A stretch of 64,000 nucleotides of DNA from Siphonodentalium dalli (GCA_032622095.1 CP136067.1:45303549-45367548); one strand, 5' to 3'; counted from the stretch's first letter, positions 47,494 through 57,500 are shown. Program-made: numbers and translations. The notes: generated from the letters alone by a model not told the origin.

Positions 47494-48150
47494 ACACCAC
47501 CACATCCCGTCACCACGCCCCTTGTTGAATCGTCCAGGCTAATTTATTGTTAAATACCACCATATCCCGTCACCAGGCCCTTGTTGAATCGTCCAGGGTA
47601 ATTTATTTTTAAACACCACCATATCCCGTCACCACGCTCCTTGTTGAATTGTCCAGGCTAATTTACTGTTAAACACCACCACATCCCGTCGCCACGCCCC
47701 TTGTTGAATCATCCAGGCTAATTTATTGTTAAACACCACCACCACATCCCGTCGCCACGCCCCTTGCTGAATCGTCCAGGCTAATTTATTGTCAAACACC
47801 ACCACATCCCGTCGCCAGGCCCCTTGTTGAATCGTCCAGGCTAATTTATTGTTAAACACCATCACATCCCGTCGTCACGCCCCTTGTTGAATCGTCCAGA
47901 CTATATTTATTGTTAAAGACCACCACATCCCGTCGCCAGGCCCCTTGTTGAATCGTCCAGGACAATTTATTGTTAAACACCACCACATCCCGTCGCCACG
48001 CCCCTTGTTGAATCGTCCAGGCTATTTATCGTTAAAGACCACCACATCCCTCCGTCACGCCCCTTCTTGAATCGTCCTATCTAATTTATTGTTAAACACC
48101 ACCACATCATGTCGTCATGCCCCTTGTTGAATCGTCCAGGCTAATTTATT
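47494..48150. repeat. 60-bp satellite array, unit 5, about 11 degenerate monomers
   Basis: Monomers here have indels and many private changes (for example CCTCCGTCACGCCCCTTC near 48050), unlike the homogeneous arrays in units 1-4. This is typical of the decaying edge of a satellite and marks the end of the duplicated block. Confidence 0.9.
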
Positions 48151-48392
48151 GAGATTCATAATTCAAAAGCTCCATATATGGAAATGCCACTCCAAAACGT
48201 TGACACGCAGCACTAAAACCACGGAACCTTGACAGGAAGAATCTCTGAAACCACGGAACGGAGCTGGATGAATCCGACATACACGGCCGCGACCCAGTGA
48301 TCTCGCTTATTATCAACATATTTGAAAGAGTTTTGGTATGTGAGTTCACAAGAGGAATGTCGGAAAATCCAATGCGGCCGCGACCCAGTGAT
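48151..48392. repeat. Right flank of the duplication, with a spaced direct repeat
   Basis: Unduplicated sequence. A 27-bp word containing CGGCCGCGACCCAGTGATC occurs twice (about 48282-48308 and 48374-48400), 91 bp apart. The second copy supplies the target site of the hAT-like element. No gene recognised. Confidence 0.6.
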
Positions 48393-48400
48393 CTCGCTTA

Positions 48401-48654
48401 CAAGCCTTGAAATAGTGTGCCTGTCATTTGCAAAATGAGGCCACCAGAGGGTGAATTTATTGATGCTACCCCGCATAGCGGGCTAGCATAACCAAATTCA
48501 CCCTCTGGGAACCTCATTCTGATGAGTTGTAAGCAGAATGAGGTCCCCAGAGTGTGAATTTGGTGATGCTAGCCCGCTATGCGGGGTAGCATCACCAAAT
48601 TCACCCTCTTGGGACCTCATTCTGCAAATGACAGACACACTATTTCAAGGCTTG
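48401..48654. mobile_element. hAT-like MITE made of two tandem palindromes
   Basis: The ends begin CAAGCCTTGAAATAGTGTG on both strands and are flanked by an exact 8-bp duplication CTCGCTTA (48393-48400 and 48655-48662), as expected for hAT transposition. Between them are two consecutive hairpins, each about 85 bp and each beginning and ending at AATGAGG/CCTCATT, with GC-rich tips (CCCGCATAGCGGG and CCCGCTATGCGGG). The halves are related to each other by inversion as well, so the element can fold as one long or two short hairpins. Confidence 0.85.
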
Positions 48655-48662
48655 CTCGCTTA

Positions 48663-49514
48663 CTCATTTTAATGTTGATCTGACCAATTTCCAATTGAAT
48701 GCGAACAGCTCAGATTCTCAGAATAACGAAGAATGAATTGTAACCCACGAAAGTCATATAAACATATAAGATTTCCTTATAATATTATGTAGGCCTATAC
48801 GTGATGGTAGTGTTTAGACCAGCATGTCGAGGGGACTGAACTCTGTCTTTCGGTTTGCAAAGGGGGATGACCATGTATGCATAAATCCAAGACAAAAGCA
48901 CACCTGCTGAGTATTTAAACTGCATGAAGTTGACAGCTCAATCCGTGGTTTAAAAGGACATGGCTCTCTCGAAACTGGCCAAATGTTGTCTTCGTAATTT
49001 GGAAGGAGGTATAAGATATGTTGATAAATACGCAATATATTGATTCATTCATGTTTCCAAATTAGAATGTTGTGGTTGACCCAATAATTAGATGGGCCTT
49101 GTGGTTAAATCAGCATTTAATATATAATAGCTTTGATATTGAGCAGCTATTATATATTAAAGGCATTCATGTTTTATTTGCTCTGAATAATTTTCCAGCT
49201 AATTTAAAATTTTCGCACATAAGTGAAAGAAACGCTCTTTATTCTATCATCAATGGACGCTCTTTATTGTTCCATGCCAAAGGAAGTTCTGAATTAGATT
49301 TCTTGAATTTATTTTGCTGTGGCGTAAAGGGTCCGTAAAAGAACATAGAGTATTTATCGACCTGTGTTGCAGATGGTGACGCCATGTAAGTTCACGTATA
49401 AACAAAAGCGAGCTTAATTTTGACCTTCAAATCGTCAAGAGGCTTTAAACCCGAGACAACATGTCTGAGTCCACTCTGGCTGAAGCACAGACCAGGATCT
49501 CATAATAGCAACCA
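48663..49514. other. No gene recognised; one diverged repeat
   Basis: The segment 49228-49370 (words ACGCTCTTTATT, TTGTTCCATG and TATTTATCGACCTGT) is a diverged match to 58928-59125. The open frames at 48814-49035 (minus) and 49072-49338 (plus) have no recognisable domain. The former contains CPF and several cysteines but lacks the exon B spacing and a splice site. Confidence 0.4.
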
Positions 49515-49634
49515 CAATGCGCCACAGGCGCGTTGTTGCTTTTCAAGTTTAGGCGTGAATGGCGTCATTCATTTTTACAATACCATGAAACAGAATTTCG
49601 ACGCGATGAAAAACGGCGCACAAAAATGGGTTAA
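49515..49634 (+). mobile_element. Element Z, 120-bp terminal fragment
   Basis: Begins with the GCGCCACAGGCGC hairpin end and matches 59428-59531 through the GTTTAGGCGTGAATG and ACAGAATTTCGACGCG words, then stops after GGGTTAA. Confidence 0.7.
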
Positions 49635-51421
49635 CAAGAAATTATGGCTTTGAAATCCATGTAAAAAATGACGACCGTGCAGTCACGACCTGCACTACTC
49701 GGACTAATATGTTTTGACTTATATGAACGTCAAGATTTAATTAACTATAAATATTTCGTATAACCAATTACGTACACGAAGTTGGTTGCTTGTGGTAGGG
49801 GGATTGGGTCTGTACCTCATAATTATCATATTGTACTCATACATGTATCTCCCAGCCTTTCGATCGTGGCTCCCTGGAGCCATTTTTTTGACTGGCACGT
49901 ATATGCCCATTCTCAATTTGGATGAAATATTAGTTGTACTCGCCTCCACAACCCTTGGCCTTGGTTGGAAATTGGGGTTATTATGAGTGATAACTTGGGT
50001 TTACCCCCTCATAATTTGGGTTGTTTGTTTGTTTCAAATCACAACCCAAATCATTAGAAAATAAGTAAGGAAGAACATTCAATTTCCAAGAACATGTTTT
50101 GTTTGTACCTGTACAAATTCTATAGTGATTTTATAGGTTGGGATTTGATCAGGTTGATTACAATTGCATGGAGCTACATTTATATCAGCGCGGACTCGGA
50201 GCCATGCACTATGAAACAACGTCAACCCAACCAAACCTAATGCGAACCATGCCAACATTATGCGTGCTTTGTGTGCTATGTCGCGTCGCTGTCAAATCGT
50301 CAATAACTTTCGCGGGAAAATGCGCGTGCCAATATGACGTCGCTTTGGATACAACATATGACGTAACCTAACAGTTTACGTGAACATGCTTCTACTAATT
50401 TACTAAACTAAACACTGAACTAAAGAAAAGTTTATTTAGTTATAATTACAACTACTTTCGTTTTCGTCGAAATGCAGGCATTTGATTGGTCGAGAGGCTA
50501 CCGCGTGACCTGCGTCTATCAGTGCATAGACTTTGCAGTAGACGAGTCACATCGCGTAGTGACACTTTAAGAAAATTGGGCGAGTCTATAACCGTCGCCC
50601 CACATGACGTCACCGGATGACGCGAAAGCGCGGAACGAGAATCCCATTAGAATTTCAGTGAAAAAACAACTCGAAAACTCAATGTTAGAAACACTTGAAC
50701 AAGTAGTCTATGTCTATATTCCATCTCTGTGCTTCTTATCTACACTATACTATACTTATGTCTGTTCATTTCAGCCGTATTCATGTTTTTGTAAAGCTCG
50801 ATTGAACACTCAAAGTTCGTGCCGCGTTTTTTATTTGTCCAATTTTCGAAAAAGCGTCTATGACAACGTGTATAGTTACTGCTGTGAACACAACTTATCA
50901 TAAATCAGGCTGATCAACATGGCAAAATTTATTGAAATAAATAAAATGTGTTACCCGATTACAACCCTTTTAACATTTTTCAACTTTATTACAATGCTAA
51001 TGACATGACATTTGTCACGAGCACATTATATATGATCAGGGCATTTGTTTCCAAATTACATCGGCCATGAATGATCGGACTGGAGTCTGGACTGGTCTGG
51101 AGTTAATCATTTTACCGGAGATAGCGGATTCGACTCTGTGTGTGTTGATAATTATTGGGTTGTTGTTGAGTCATTTTAAACGTAAATCGTAGCCAAACAA
51201 GTAATTCTTTTTATCATGGATTGTTCATTGCTGAAAATTGAAGTTGAAGCGTAAATATTTATTTTCTGAAAGTTTGCTTGACAATTTCGGCCAATTTATT
51301 TTCGGCCCATCAACCAAATTTTGAGATCGTCCAACGGAAAATCATGTTTTTGCAATTAATTTTCTGAGATGGATTAATAGTAGATAGCTGAAAATAAAGT
51401 GTTATAGTTGTAATTATAAGC
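49635..51421. other. Long stretch without a supported gene
   Basis: Small open frames exist (49737-49949 minus; 50138-50371 and 50604-50903 plus), none with a recognisable domain or a paired conserved copy here. ATTGGTC words near 50480 and 53070 resemble the ends of other hairpin elements, but I could not pair them. Nothing more is claimed. Confidence 0.4.
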
Positions 51422-51577
51422 CATCAACGTCGTTTTTCGGTTGATCTATGAGCGTATAGACCGATCAGTAGACGAATAACATACTTAGTATAATCCGCTT
51501 CGCGGAATTATACAGTATGTTATTCGTCTACTGATCGGTCTATACGCTCATAGATCAACCGAAAAACGACGTTGATG
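51422..51577. mobile_element. 156-bp near-perfect palindrome
   Basis: Arms of about 70 bp or more (CATCAACGTCGTTTTTCGGT and its complement) meet at a CCGCTTCGCGG tip near 51500. No sure target duplication; probably a foldback MITE. Confidence 0.85.
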
Positions 51578-51927
51578 ACATATATATAATAAACGTTCAA
51601 GATATTTACGATATGAATTATGTTGTTTTCGCGAGGTGGCTAAGGGAAATTTGCAGTTTTACGTAAATTTCCGCCATTTCCCGAATGGCATAGCAACCCG
51701 AGTCCGGTCGACAATATTTATGATTTAAGTAATGATTATTGTTCAAAGAATAAAGCATGTAATGCCTTAAGGCAATGCATACTGTTATGTTGGCTATATG
51801 AAAAGTAACATTTTGTAGTTTTAATTTAATTGCAATGACGTTTCAAGATGGCGGCCCCTCAAATCCAAGATGGCGGTGCCCCTAATTCAAGATGGCGGCG
51901 CCCATGTTCGAAAGCGAACTTAGTATA

Positions 51928-51955
51928 AGGACGATCTGCGCGGCTGGTCGTCCTT
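51928..51955. repeat. Small hairpin at a Z fragment boundary
   Basis: AAGGACGA and TCGTCCTT arms flank a GC-rich loop, directly before Z homology resumes at 51956. Confidence 0.6.
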
Positions 51956-52255
51956 AAAAAATCACGTGACGTCCGCTCCGCTTTCGCATAGCATCCTGGG
52001 AACAATAATTTCCCAAAAGAAATGGTGAAATCACAGAATCGGAAGTGGACCAAAGGGATGGTTATGAAATTACCAACTTCAGTTTTTCTGAACAATTCCT
52101 ATGTGATTTAGGCCTATAGATTAGTTTCATTTTGACCAATTTCGTTGGTTAGCTGAACGAAAACCAGCGAAGACGTCATGACATGGTCCATGACGTCATT
52201 TACGTCATTTAGCTTTGCGGGCCAGAATCCAGACACATTAGTCTCTACCGGAAAC
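51956..52255 (+). mobile_element. Element Z, internal fragment
   Basis: Matches 59533-59830 with mismatches, including the TCACGTGAC and TGACGTCA motifs. Upstream it is fused to a short run of AAGATGGCGG repeats (51846-51900). Confidence 0.7.
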
Positions 52256-52308
52256 TGGGGACGTTCATACACTGGCAGGTTTGCACGGCAATATTGCATG
52301 CATTTATG

Positions 52309-52425
52309 GTGCCAGCATATGAACTGCAATATGCATATAAAATGGATATTTACCACAGCTAACTACGTGAGCTGCAATATGCTTATAAAATGGATATTTA
52401 CCACAGCTAACCACGTGAGGAGTAA
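52309..52425 (+). repeat. Tandem duplication carrying TATAAAA and CACGTG
   Basis: Two copies of a ~55-bp segment, each with GCAATATGC, a TATAAAATGG box, TTTACCACAGCTAAC and an ACGTGAG word; further CACGTGAGG words follow at 52404-52437. A diverged single relative is at about 59383-59420. It lies 180-300 bp upstream of a possible TATA promoter and could be regulatory. Confidence 0.6.
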
Positions 52426-52547
52426 CACCACGTGAGGTAGATCCACCTGTAACCTTGATACTCACACATTGCCATTAAATACCTGTATATGATTGATTCT
52501 TGCGGGATATGATTGCATGCTATTTACAGGGAAATTTCGACAGCATC

Positions 52548-52557
52548 GCTATATATA
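52548..52557 (+). promoter_or_regulatory. Possible TATA box
   Basis: CTATATATAA lies about 55 nt before the ATG of the small ORF at 52605. The distance fits a start site near 52578. AT-rich words of this kind are common in the window, so this is only suggestive. Confidence 0.3.
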
Positions 52558-52604
52558 ATTAAACTAAATAGTTTTTACTTCTCAAGTAGTTAGCTGTCGT
52601 ACAG

Positions 52605-52787
52605 ATGCATTTTATAAACATTTTTTCATTCAGTTTCTGGTTCACTGTAGCTTTCTATACCGAAATTACTGCAAAAGAATGCTTGGAAAATTTGCCAGTG
52701 TATGAACATAAGGCGACCGACGTTAATTTCTCAGCTGATAAATGCACCAATAAATTTGACACATACATAAGTCCTAACCAAACATAG
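52605..52787 (+). CDS. Possible small secreted peptide or first coding exon
   Basis: The 60-codon frame starts MHFINIFSFSFWFTVAFYTE, a hydrophobic leader that could be a signal peptide cleaved after about residue 23 (EITA/K). It is followed by a polar segment with two cysteines (KECLENLPVYE ... ADKCTNK) and a stop. A TATA-like box lies 50-60 nt upstream, with a duplicated TATAAAA/E-box segment above that. The sequence is not repeated elsewhere in the window apart from an inverted NLPVYE-coding word near 52270. It could be a complete short peptide, a first exon spliced before the stop, or chance. Not homologous to the cysteine-rich A/B modules by eye, and on the opposite strand. Confidence 0.3.
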   Translation: MHFINIFSFSFWFTVAFYTEITAKECLENLPVYEHKATDVNFSADKCTNKFDTYISPNQT

Positions 52788-53377
52788 CCTATATAACTTA
52801 CGGATACACGGCACCTTCATCGTGTCGTGCATGTAGCTCTATTTTCGTTCTGTGTGTGTAGTTTCTTGACCTTATATATACCTAATATCGGTGTTTTTCG
52901 GAAAGTCTTATACGGCGAGGTGTAAGAATACCATATTATTTATACTCAGTGCGAGATGAACGAAGCTTATGTATTATACTCACGCGTGCATGTACATGAC
53001 GACTCAATCGCTCCCTCATAACAATATATATTTACACACTAAGTGTTGTCATCACTAAATCCAGCATTCTGATTGGTCGGCGCCCACGTGGCTAGTTGCA
53101 GTTATTTCTCGGTGAATACGCAAAGCCTAATAACACCAAGCTAATAACACCATCGATAAGTCATTAGATTTGGAAAGACGAATGCGTAATGCTTTGGGCG
53201 CATTTTGACTCGCGCAGGATTGACTTAATACATCGTCGGGTTTCAACATGAAGAGAAATTGTTCCTATTAACTTTTGCCAAGGGTGCTATTGGGTATTTT
53301 GGGCTGATCTTGTCACGATACACTTTTCGATTTAAATATATTTACAAAAGTGGCTTTTTCGCTAAATGTATATAAAT
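52788..53377. other. No feature recognised
   Basis: AT-rich sequence with a second TATA-like word at 52789 and an ATTGGTC word at 53071. No gene or repeat is supported. Confidence 0.4.
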
Positions 53378-53537
53378 ATAAGGATTAACTGTCATGTGGA
53401 CTATTTTTATGGAGATGTAACGGTGAGGTAAGTGGACATAACTTGTATGTAAAACCCTTCGGGTTTTACACAAGTTATGTCCACTTACCTCACCGTTACA
53501 TCTCCATAAAAACAGTCCACATGACAGTTAATCCTTA
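53378..53537. mobile_element. 160-bp near-perfect palindrome
   Basis: Arms begin ATAAGGATTAACTGTCATGT and meet at AAACCCTTCGGGTTT around 53460, with few mismatches. It is unrelated to the palindrome at 51422. A TA-rich flank on both sides is compatible with a TA target. Confidence 0.85.
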
Positions 53538-54376
53538 TGTATACCAACAATTTACTGCATGACAATTGACTTCCTTATCACGTGTCATCATGATTAGCCA
53601 TTCACGTGGATCGAGACATGTTATTTGGTCACACAACCATGCGGTATAGACCGAATTGGTGCGACACTGATTTTGAATCATTTTTGTGAAATATGATTTT
53701 GTAGTATCCCTCGTTTATCAAACTCGCAAAAGGGCAATACCTATAATATTAAACTGTAATAGTTGAATTCAAGATGTGCCTGACCTGTACAATAGAAATA
53801 TAGCTTTTTACGTGAACAAGGATTTTTAGTTTAAACATAGTTTATTCTCTACCACAATTCATTACATGTTAATTTACAAATGTTATATACATGTATACAT
53901 AACAAATAAATATCACTCTGTTCCATTTGCATATAATTATGTATATCTATGTATTTGTTTGAATTATGGTAGTTGGGGTGGAAATAAAACTATGTTTAGC
54001 GTAGAGCAGAAATGAAGAAAAACAGTGCGTGCTTGTGCGTTATGTGCATTTGGACAGAATGCCATAAACACTCGAATGATCCCGACCGTTGCTATCAAAT
54101 ATGCATGCCGAGCATTGTAGTTGTAGTGCGACTACACGCCTGATATATGAAGCTCAGATGCGGCTTCTAGGATGCTCTTGTACATCATTCACTGAATCTT
54201 CATGATTGTGTCCAGAATGAATTTTTTCAATGATTTAAATATGCGGCGGTTGTAGTTTTTGTTTATAGAGTATCGTCTCCATAAAGAAATAAATATATAA
54301 GATTGTTGGGTAGACTGTTTAAAAGTTCGCGGCGGGCGTGTTCGTATTGCGGGCATTGGAAAATAAAAACGAGGAT
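53538..54376. other. No feature recognised
   Basis: No repeat family of this window and no convincing coding signal. Confidence 0.4.
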
Positions 54377-54798
54377 TTAAAGGTACTCAATCCGATTCGA
54401 TGGTCCCCATGTCATCAGATTCCAACAACAACATTTTTTTTAAATATTCCGCTTCAGTTATCAGAATCGATTAATTGCCCAAAAATAGTGCTAACCAATT
54501 TTTATTTATCAACATTTTGTGCAAAGAAATTTTGCCGGTTGGTCAAATATCTGATAGAAAAAAACTACTTGAATTTAGAGTTATCCATCTTCATCCGCTA
54601 TTTGGCCCGAGACAATCTTCACATCGACTTTTACTGGGCCACAGGGTGGTGAAAAATAATAGATTTTAAAAATCGATATATGATCACTCCGAGCTTTGAT
54701 GGGTAGGTTCCTCGACTCGAATCAAATATTATTTACCCCCCCCCCGAAGCCAAATAAATATTAATTGGGGAGTGCTTAATCGGATTGAGTACCTTTAA
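54377..54798. mobile_element. Complete MITE W with TTAA target duplication
   Basis: Ends of 17 bp or more (AGGTACTCAATCCGATT on both strands) lie between TTAA at 54377-54380 and TTAA at 54795-54798. The interior matches the W halves in the units and the copy at 56494-56932. The TTAA target with AGGTACTC ends suggests piggyBac-like or Kolobok-like mobilisation. The right TTAA is part of an ATTAAA word downstream of the diverged gene. Confidence 0.85.
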
Positions 54799-54799
54799 T
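54794..54799 (-). terminator. Possible polyadenylation signal of the diverged gene
   Basis: ATTAAA on the minus strand, 46 nt after the stop codon of exon B'. It overlaps the right-hand TTAA of MITE W. The corresponding word for unit 1 is at 3767-3772, 37 nt after its stop. Confidence 0.4.
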
Positions 54800-54844
54800 A
54801 GAATTTGATATGAGAGGGAAGCATCAAATACAAGTAAAAAGACA

Positions 54845-55098
54845 TCAGTCAAGTGACGAAATAATGTCTAATATGCGCTCCACTAGTGTATCTTCTTCCT
54901 CGCCTCGGGTAACCGCTTCCAGTGTTCGTTTGCCTAAATATTTGGCCTCTAACCCACATCTATCGAAGCATAGCTGGCAGCACATCATCCCGGCGGCTGC
55001 GTTTGCGGAATATCTGGCAGAACAGTACTTATCACATTTGTTCTTTGGAATCTTGTGTCTACATACAACGTCTAGCCACCGATTGCCGTAAGAACATG
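54845..55098 (-). CDS. Diverged cysteine-rich peptide gene, terminal exon B'
   Basis: On the minus strand the 3' splice site TTTATTCCATTTTCAG ends at 55099, and the exon opens in phase 1 with CSYGNRWLDVVC. The cysteine pattern is C-x10-C-x8-C-x3-C-x13-CC-x2-C-x3-C, matching all eight cysteines of exon B of the units, as do the C-(P/S)-(F/Y)-G-N start and the CG after the last pair. A GKR motif follows, which could be a convertase site with C-terminal amidation, and then an acidic tail ending ILDIISSLD and a stop: 83 residues. The short, clean ending helps to locate the likely end of the unit genes, whose tails overrun. The plus-strand open frames here are shadows. Confidence 0.75.
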
Positions 55099-55658
55099 CT
55101 GAAAATGGAATAAACGAAAATATATATCACCTAATACCCACTTTCGTAGTTTAGTTTTTCGATTCACCGATTATTTTTGTATAGTGATTTAATCTATGTC
55201 ATAAACTATATGATTAAAATATTATAATTCATCACAATGTGGAACTTCTGTGTCTCAGAAGGTGCATGCCCATAGAGTAATAGAAAATAGCTGAATCATA
55301 AAATCCTTTCCCCCGTTATGGCTCGCAGAATGCAACATAATTCAATTTATAGTTTATATTCAATGGAAGTGGAATAACTCTATATCTATAAATATATAGT
55401 GTTATTCACCTTCCAATGAAAATAAAGAACTTTTTTTGTAGAAACTTTAGCACAGAACAGACATCGATATCTCAACTAGGACAACCTGTTCACAGTTTAT
55501 TACTTCAAATAAGTTGATAATACAATGCTTTGGAGCTTCTTCTTTCAAATTGTATATATATAATATGGCATATATTTTATATAATGTGATCTGGTGGTTG
55601 GGTTCGAAAATTAAGTTGGACTTGAAGCAATTAAAGATGCAAATCCAAAATAATGCAG

Positions 55659-55789
55659 GTTGTGGTGAGAATGGCAGGTTGTATCACAAGGATGGTAACT
55701 CTATATCTACACATAGTTATACAAACTCCAGGCAGAGTTATCTCTCATCGACCGGCTGCATGGGATACCACTGCAACTGGGACATTTTG
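55659..55789 (+). CDS. Possible plus-strand exon, cysteine-containing
   Basis: Between a weak acceptor (AAATAATGCAG) and a good donor (TTTTG|GTAAGG) a frame reads CGENGRLYHKDG ... STGCMGYHCNWDIL: 43 codons, phase 1 entry, phase 0 exit, three cysteines. It could alternatively be part of a longer unspliced frame from 55514. It lies inside the intron of the minus-strand gene. I recognise no domain, though C-x2-N-G-x2-Y and G-C-x3-H-C are faintly VWC-like. Confidence 0.2.
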
Positions 55790-56327
55790 GTAAGGATTTC
55801 TTACACGTTCTGTCGTTCTTAGTTCTTATATTTCCGGATTAAAATTGTCGATGTCTGGCTCAGTTCATATTGTTCTTATCAATACGGAAATGAATAGCAT
55901 TATTACAAACTTTTTGTGGTCAAAATAAGAACTTGTGTTTTTGCAAATAGCGACATTCGACTCATGAATTTTATATCTGTCTGTCAACATTCTAAGGATT
56001 TAATCGTAGTAAAACATGATTTAAAAGACAAGCAGACTGAAGCACTTAGATTAATACATGTATATGAAGAATAGCGAGACGTCATTGTTGGTTACCGGAA
56101 ATGTTTGATTTATTTGCTGCTGCATTTGTTGAAACAGAAGAAAGGTGTGCACAATTCGGTATTTCTAATTACATGTATAAGTAAACTTCACTGTGTTTGA
56201 TAACAGTTGTTGTCACCCTGCTCAACAGCACAACCAGTCTCTTTTGATAGATTTTTGTCGGCTTTTCAAAGAGGCCACAGCACAACTGGAGGAGTAATGA
56301 TAGGAAGTGTCATATTGAATGGGATTT
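55790..56327. other. Intron of the diverged gene, nothing recognised
   Basis: No repeat family or coding signal supported. Confidence 0.4.
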
Positions 56328-56400
56328 CCCATTCTAAAAATAGATGTATCCGTCCCCTTCCCATTCTAAAAATAGATGTATGTGTCCCCACAGTTAAATA
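56325..56400 (+). repeat. Short tandem duplication
   Basis: CCCATTCTAAAAATAGATGT occurs twice, 37 bp apart, each followed by a GTGTCCCC- or CCGTCCCC-like word. Confidence 0.7.
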
Positions 56401-56493
56401 TAAGTACAAGTACCATCGTTGTGGCAGTGCTATTTTGCAGTGATAACGGAGAGGGCGCTGCATGGAGCGTATTATAATCCGCGTTCTGCTATG

Positions 56494-56932
56494 TTATTTG
56501 GCTTCGGGGGTAAAAAAAATATTTGATTCGAGTCGAGGAACCTACCCATCAAAGCTCACAGTGATCAGATATCGATTTTTTAAGTTTGTTATTTCAATTT
56601 TTTGTGGCCCAGAAACACGCCGTCAAAAGGATGGTCTCAGTCAAAATTGCGGATGAAGATGGATAACTCTAAAAACAAGTGGTAATACGGCCAAATTTCG
56701 TGAATACTCAAGTAACAATACGGTCATATTTCGCTGAACAAAATGTTGATAGATAACACTTTTGGGAAATTTATTCCATAGTTGACAGTGGTTAGCATTA
56801 TTTTATTGCAATTAATCGATTCTGATTTTGTTGCAATTAATCGATTCTCTAAAGCGTATTTTGAAGAAATGTTGTTGTTGTTGTTGTATCTTGGTGATAT
56901 GGGGACCCTTCGGTCGGATTGAGTACCCTTAA
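56494..56932. mobile_element. MITE W, third copy, left end lost
   Basis: The left part starts inside W at TTTGGCTTCGGGGGTAAA. The right end is CGGATTGAGTACCC followed by TTAA (56929-56932). It contains a tandem repeat ATTGCAATTAATCGATTCT near 56806 and (TTG)n near 56872. Confidence 0.7.
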
Positions 56933-57079
56933 CGAACGACATGTTGGCAAGTCCACATACTAAATATAGATCGGAAACATGGGTAGGTGGCCACACGTCA
57001 TATTCGTGGGTCTTGATTCCAATATTCGATGCTCTGCTCCTTATAATTTCCGAGATAATAAAATGACATTTTGTCATAT

Positions 57080-57500
57080 AAAGGGATATAACTCCGCGAG
57101 GTAAACGCGGACAATATCATTTATGCGCCAAAGGCATATAACTCATTTACCCCAACATACTTACCAGATTTGAGTTTTCTAATCCTTATACTTTCAGAGA
57201 TTAGGGCGTTGAAAAATGGTTAAGTATAATAATAATAATAATGAAAAATAATCGAAAAAGGGCCATAACTCAGTCAAAAGATATTGGACCAACATGCGGA
57301 TACCTTTATTTTTAGTAGACATTGGATGCCTACAATCGCTAGAGATTTCACGTTCCTACTGCCATTAGTGTCTGAGTATTTCCAAATAAACGGAAAACGC
57401 CACCAGTACAAAAACAATATACTTCCTTGGTTACACCATGGAAGTATAATTATTAAAATTGTAAAAAATTGTAAAAAACAATAACAAATGATGAAAAGTT
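57080..57500. repeat. Diverged repeat with (A)AGGG-(C/A)ATAACTC words
   Basis: AAGGGATATAACTCCGCG (57082), GGCATATAACTC (57132) and AAGGGCCATAACTCAGTC (57258) recur at about 50- and 125-bp distance. Similar words are, to my knowledge, common in repeats of bivalve genomes; that is memory, not a search. Confidence 0.4.

Larger units (their letters stand above)
40945..48150 (+). repeat. Segmental duplication unit 5, partial (7.2 kb)
   Basis: Matches units 3-4 up to the satellite, then leaves the duplication inside the satellite: after the last monomer at about 48150 there is no X3 or Z. Sub-features: hairpin N 41207-41334, W 41512-41736, V 41814-42091, X1 42154-42375, T pair 43731-44956, U 46011-46520, X2 46702-47493 with P 46867-47075 and Y 47132-47451. 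The P and satellite parts are more diverged than the rest. Confidence 0.9.

Noticed and set aside
48814-49035. Minus-strand frame with CPF and several cysteines, considered as another exon B
   Set aside because: Cysteine spacing does not match B or B', there is no CC-x2-C-x3-C and no acceptor directly before CPF.
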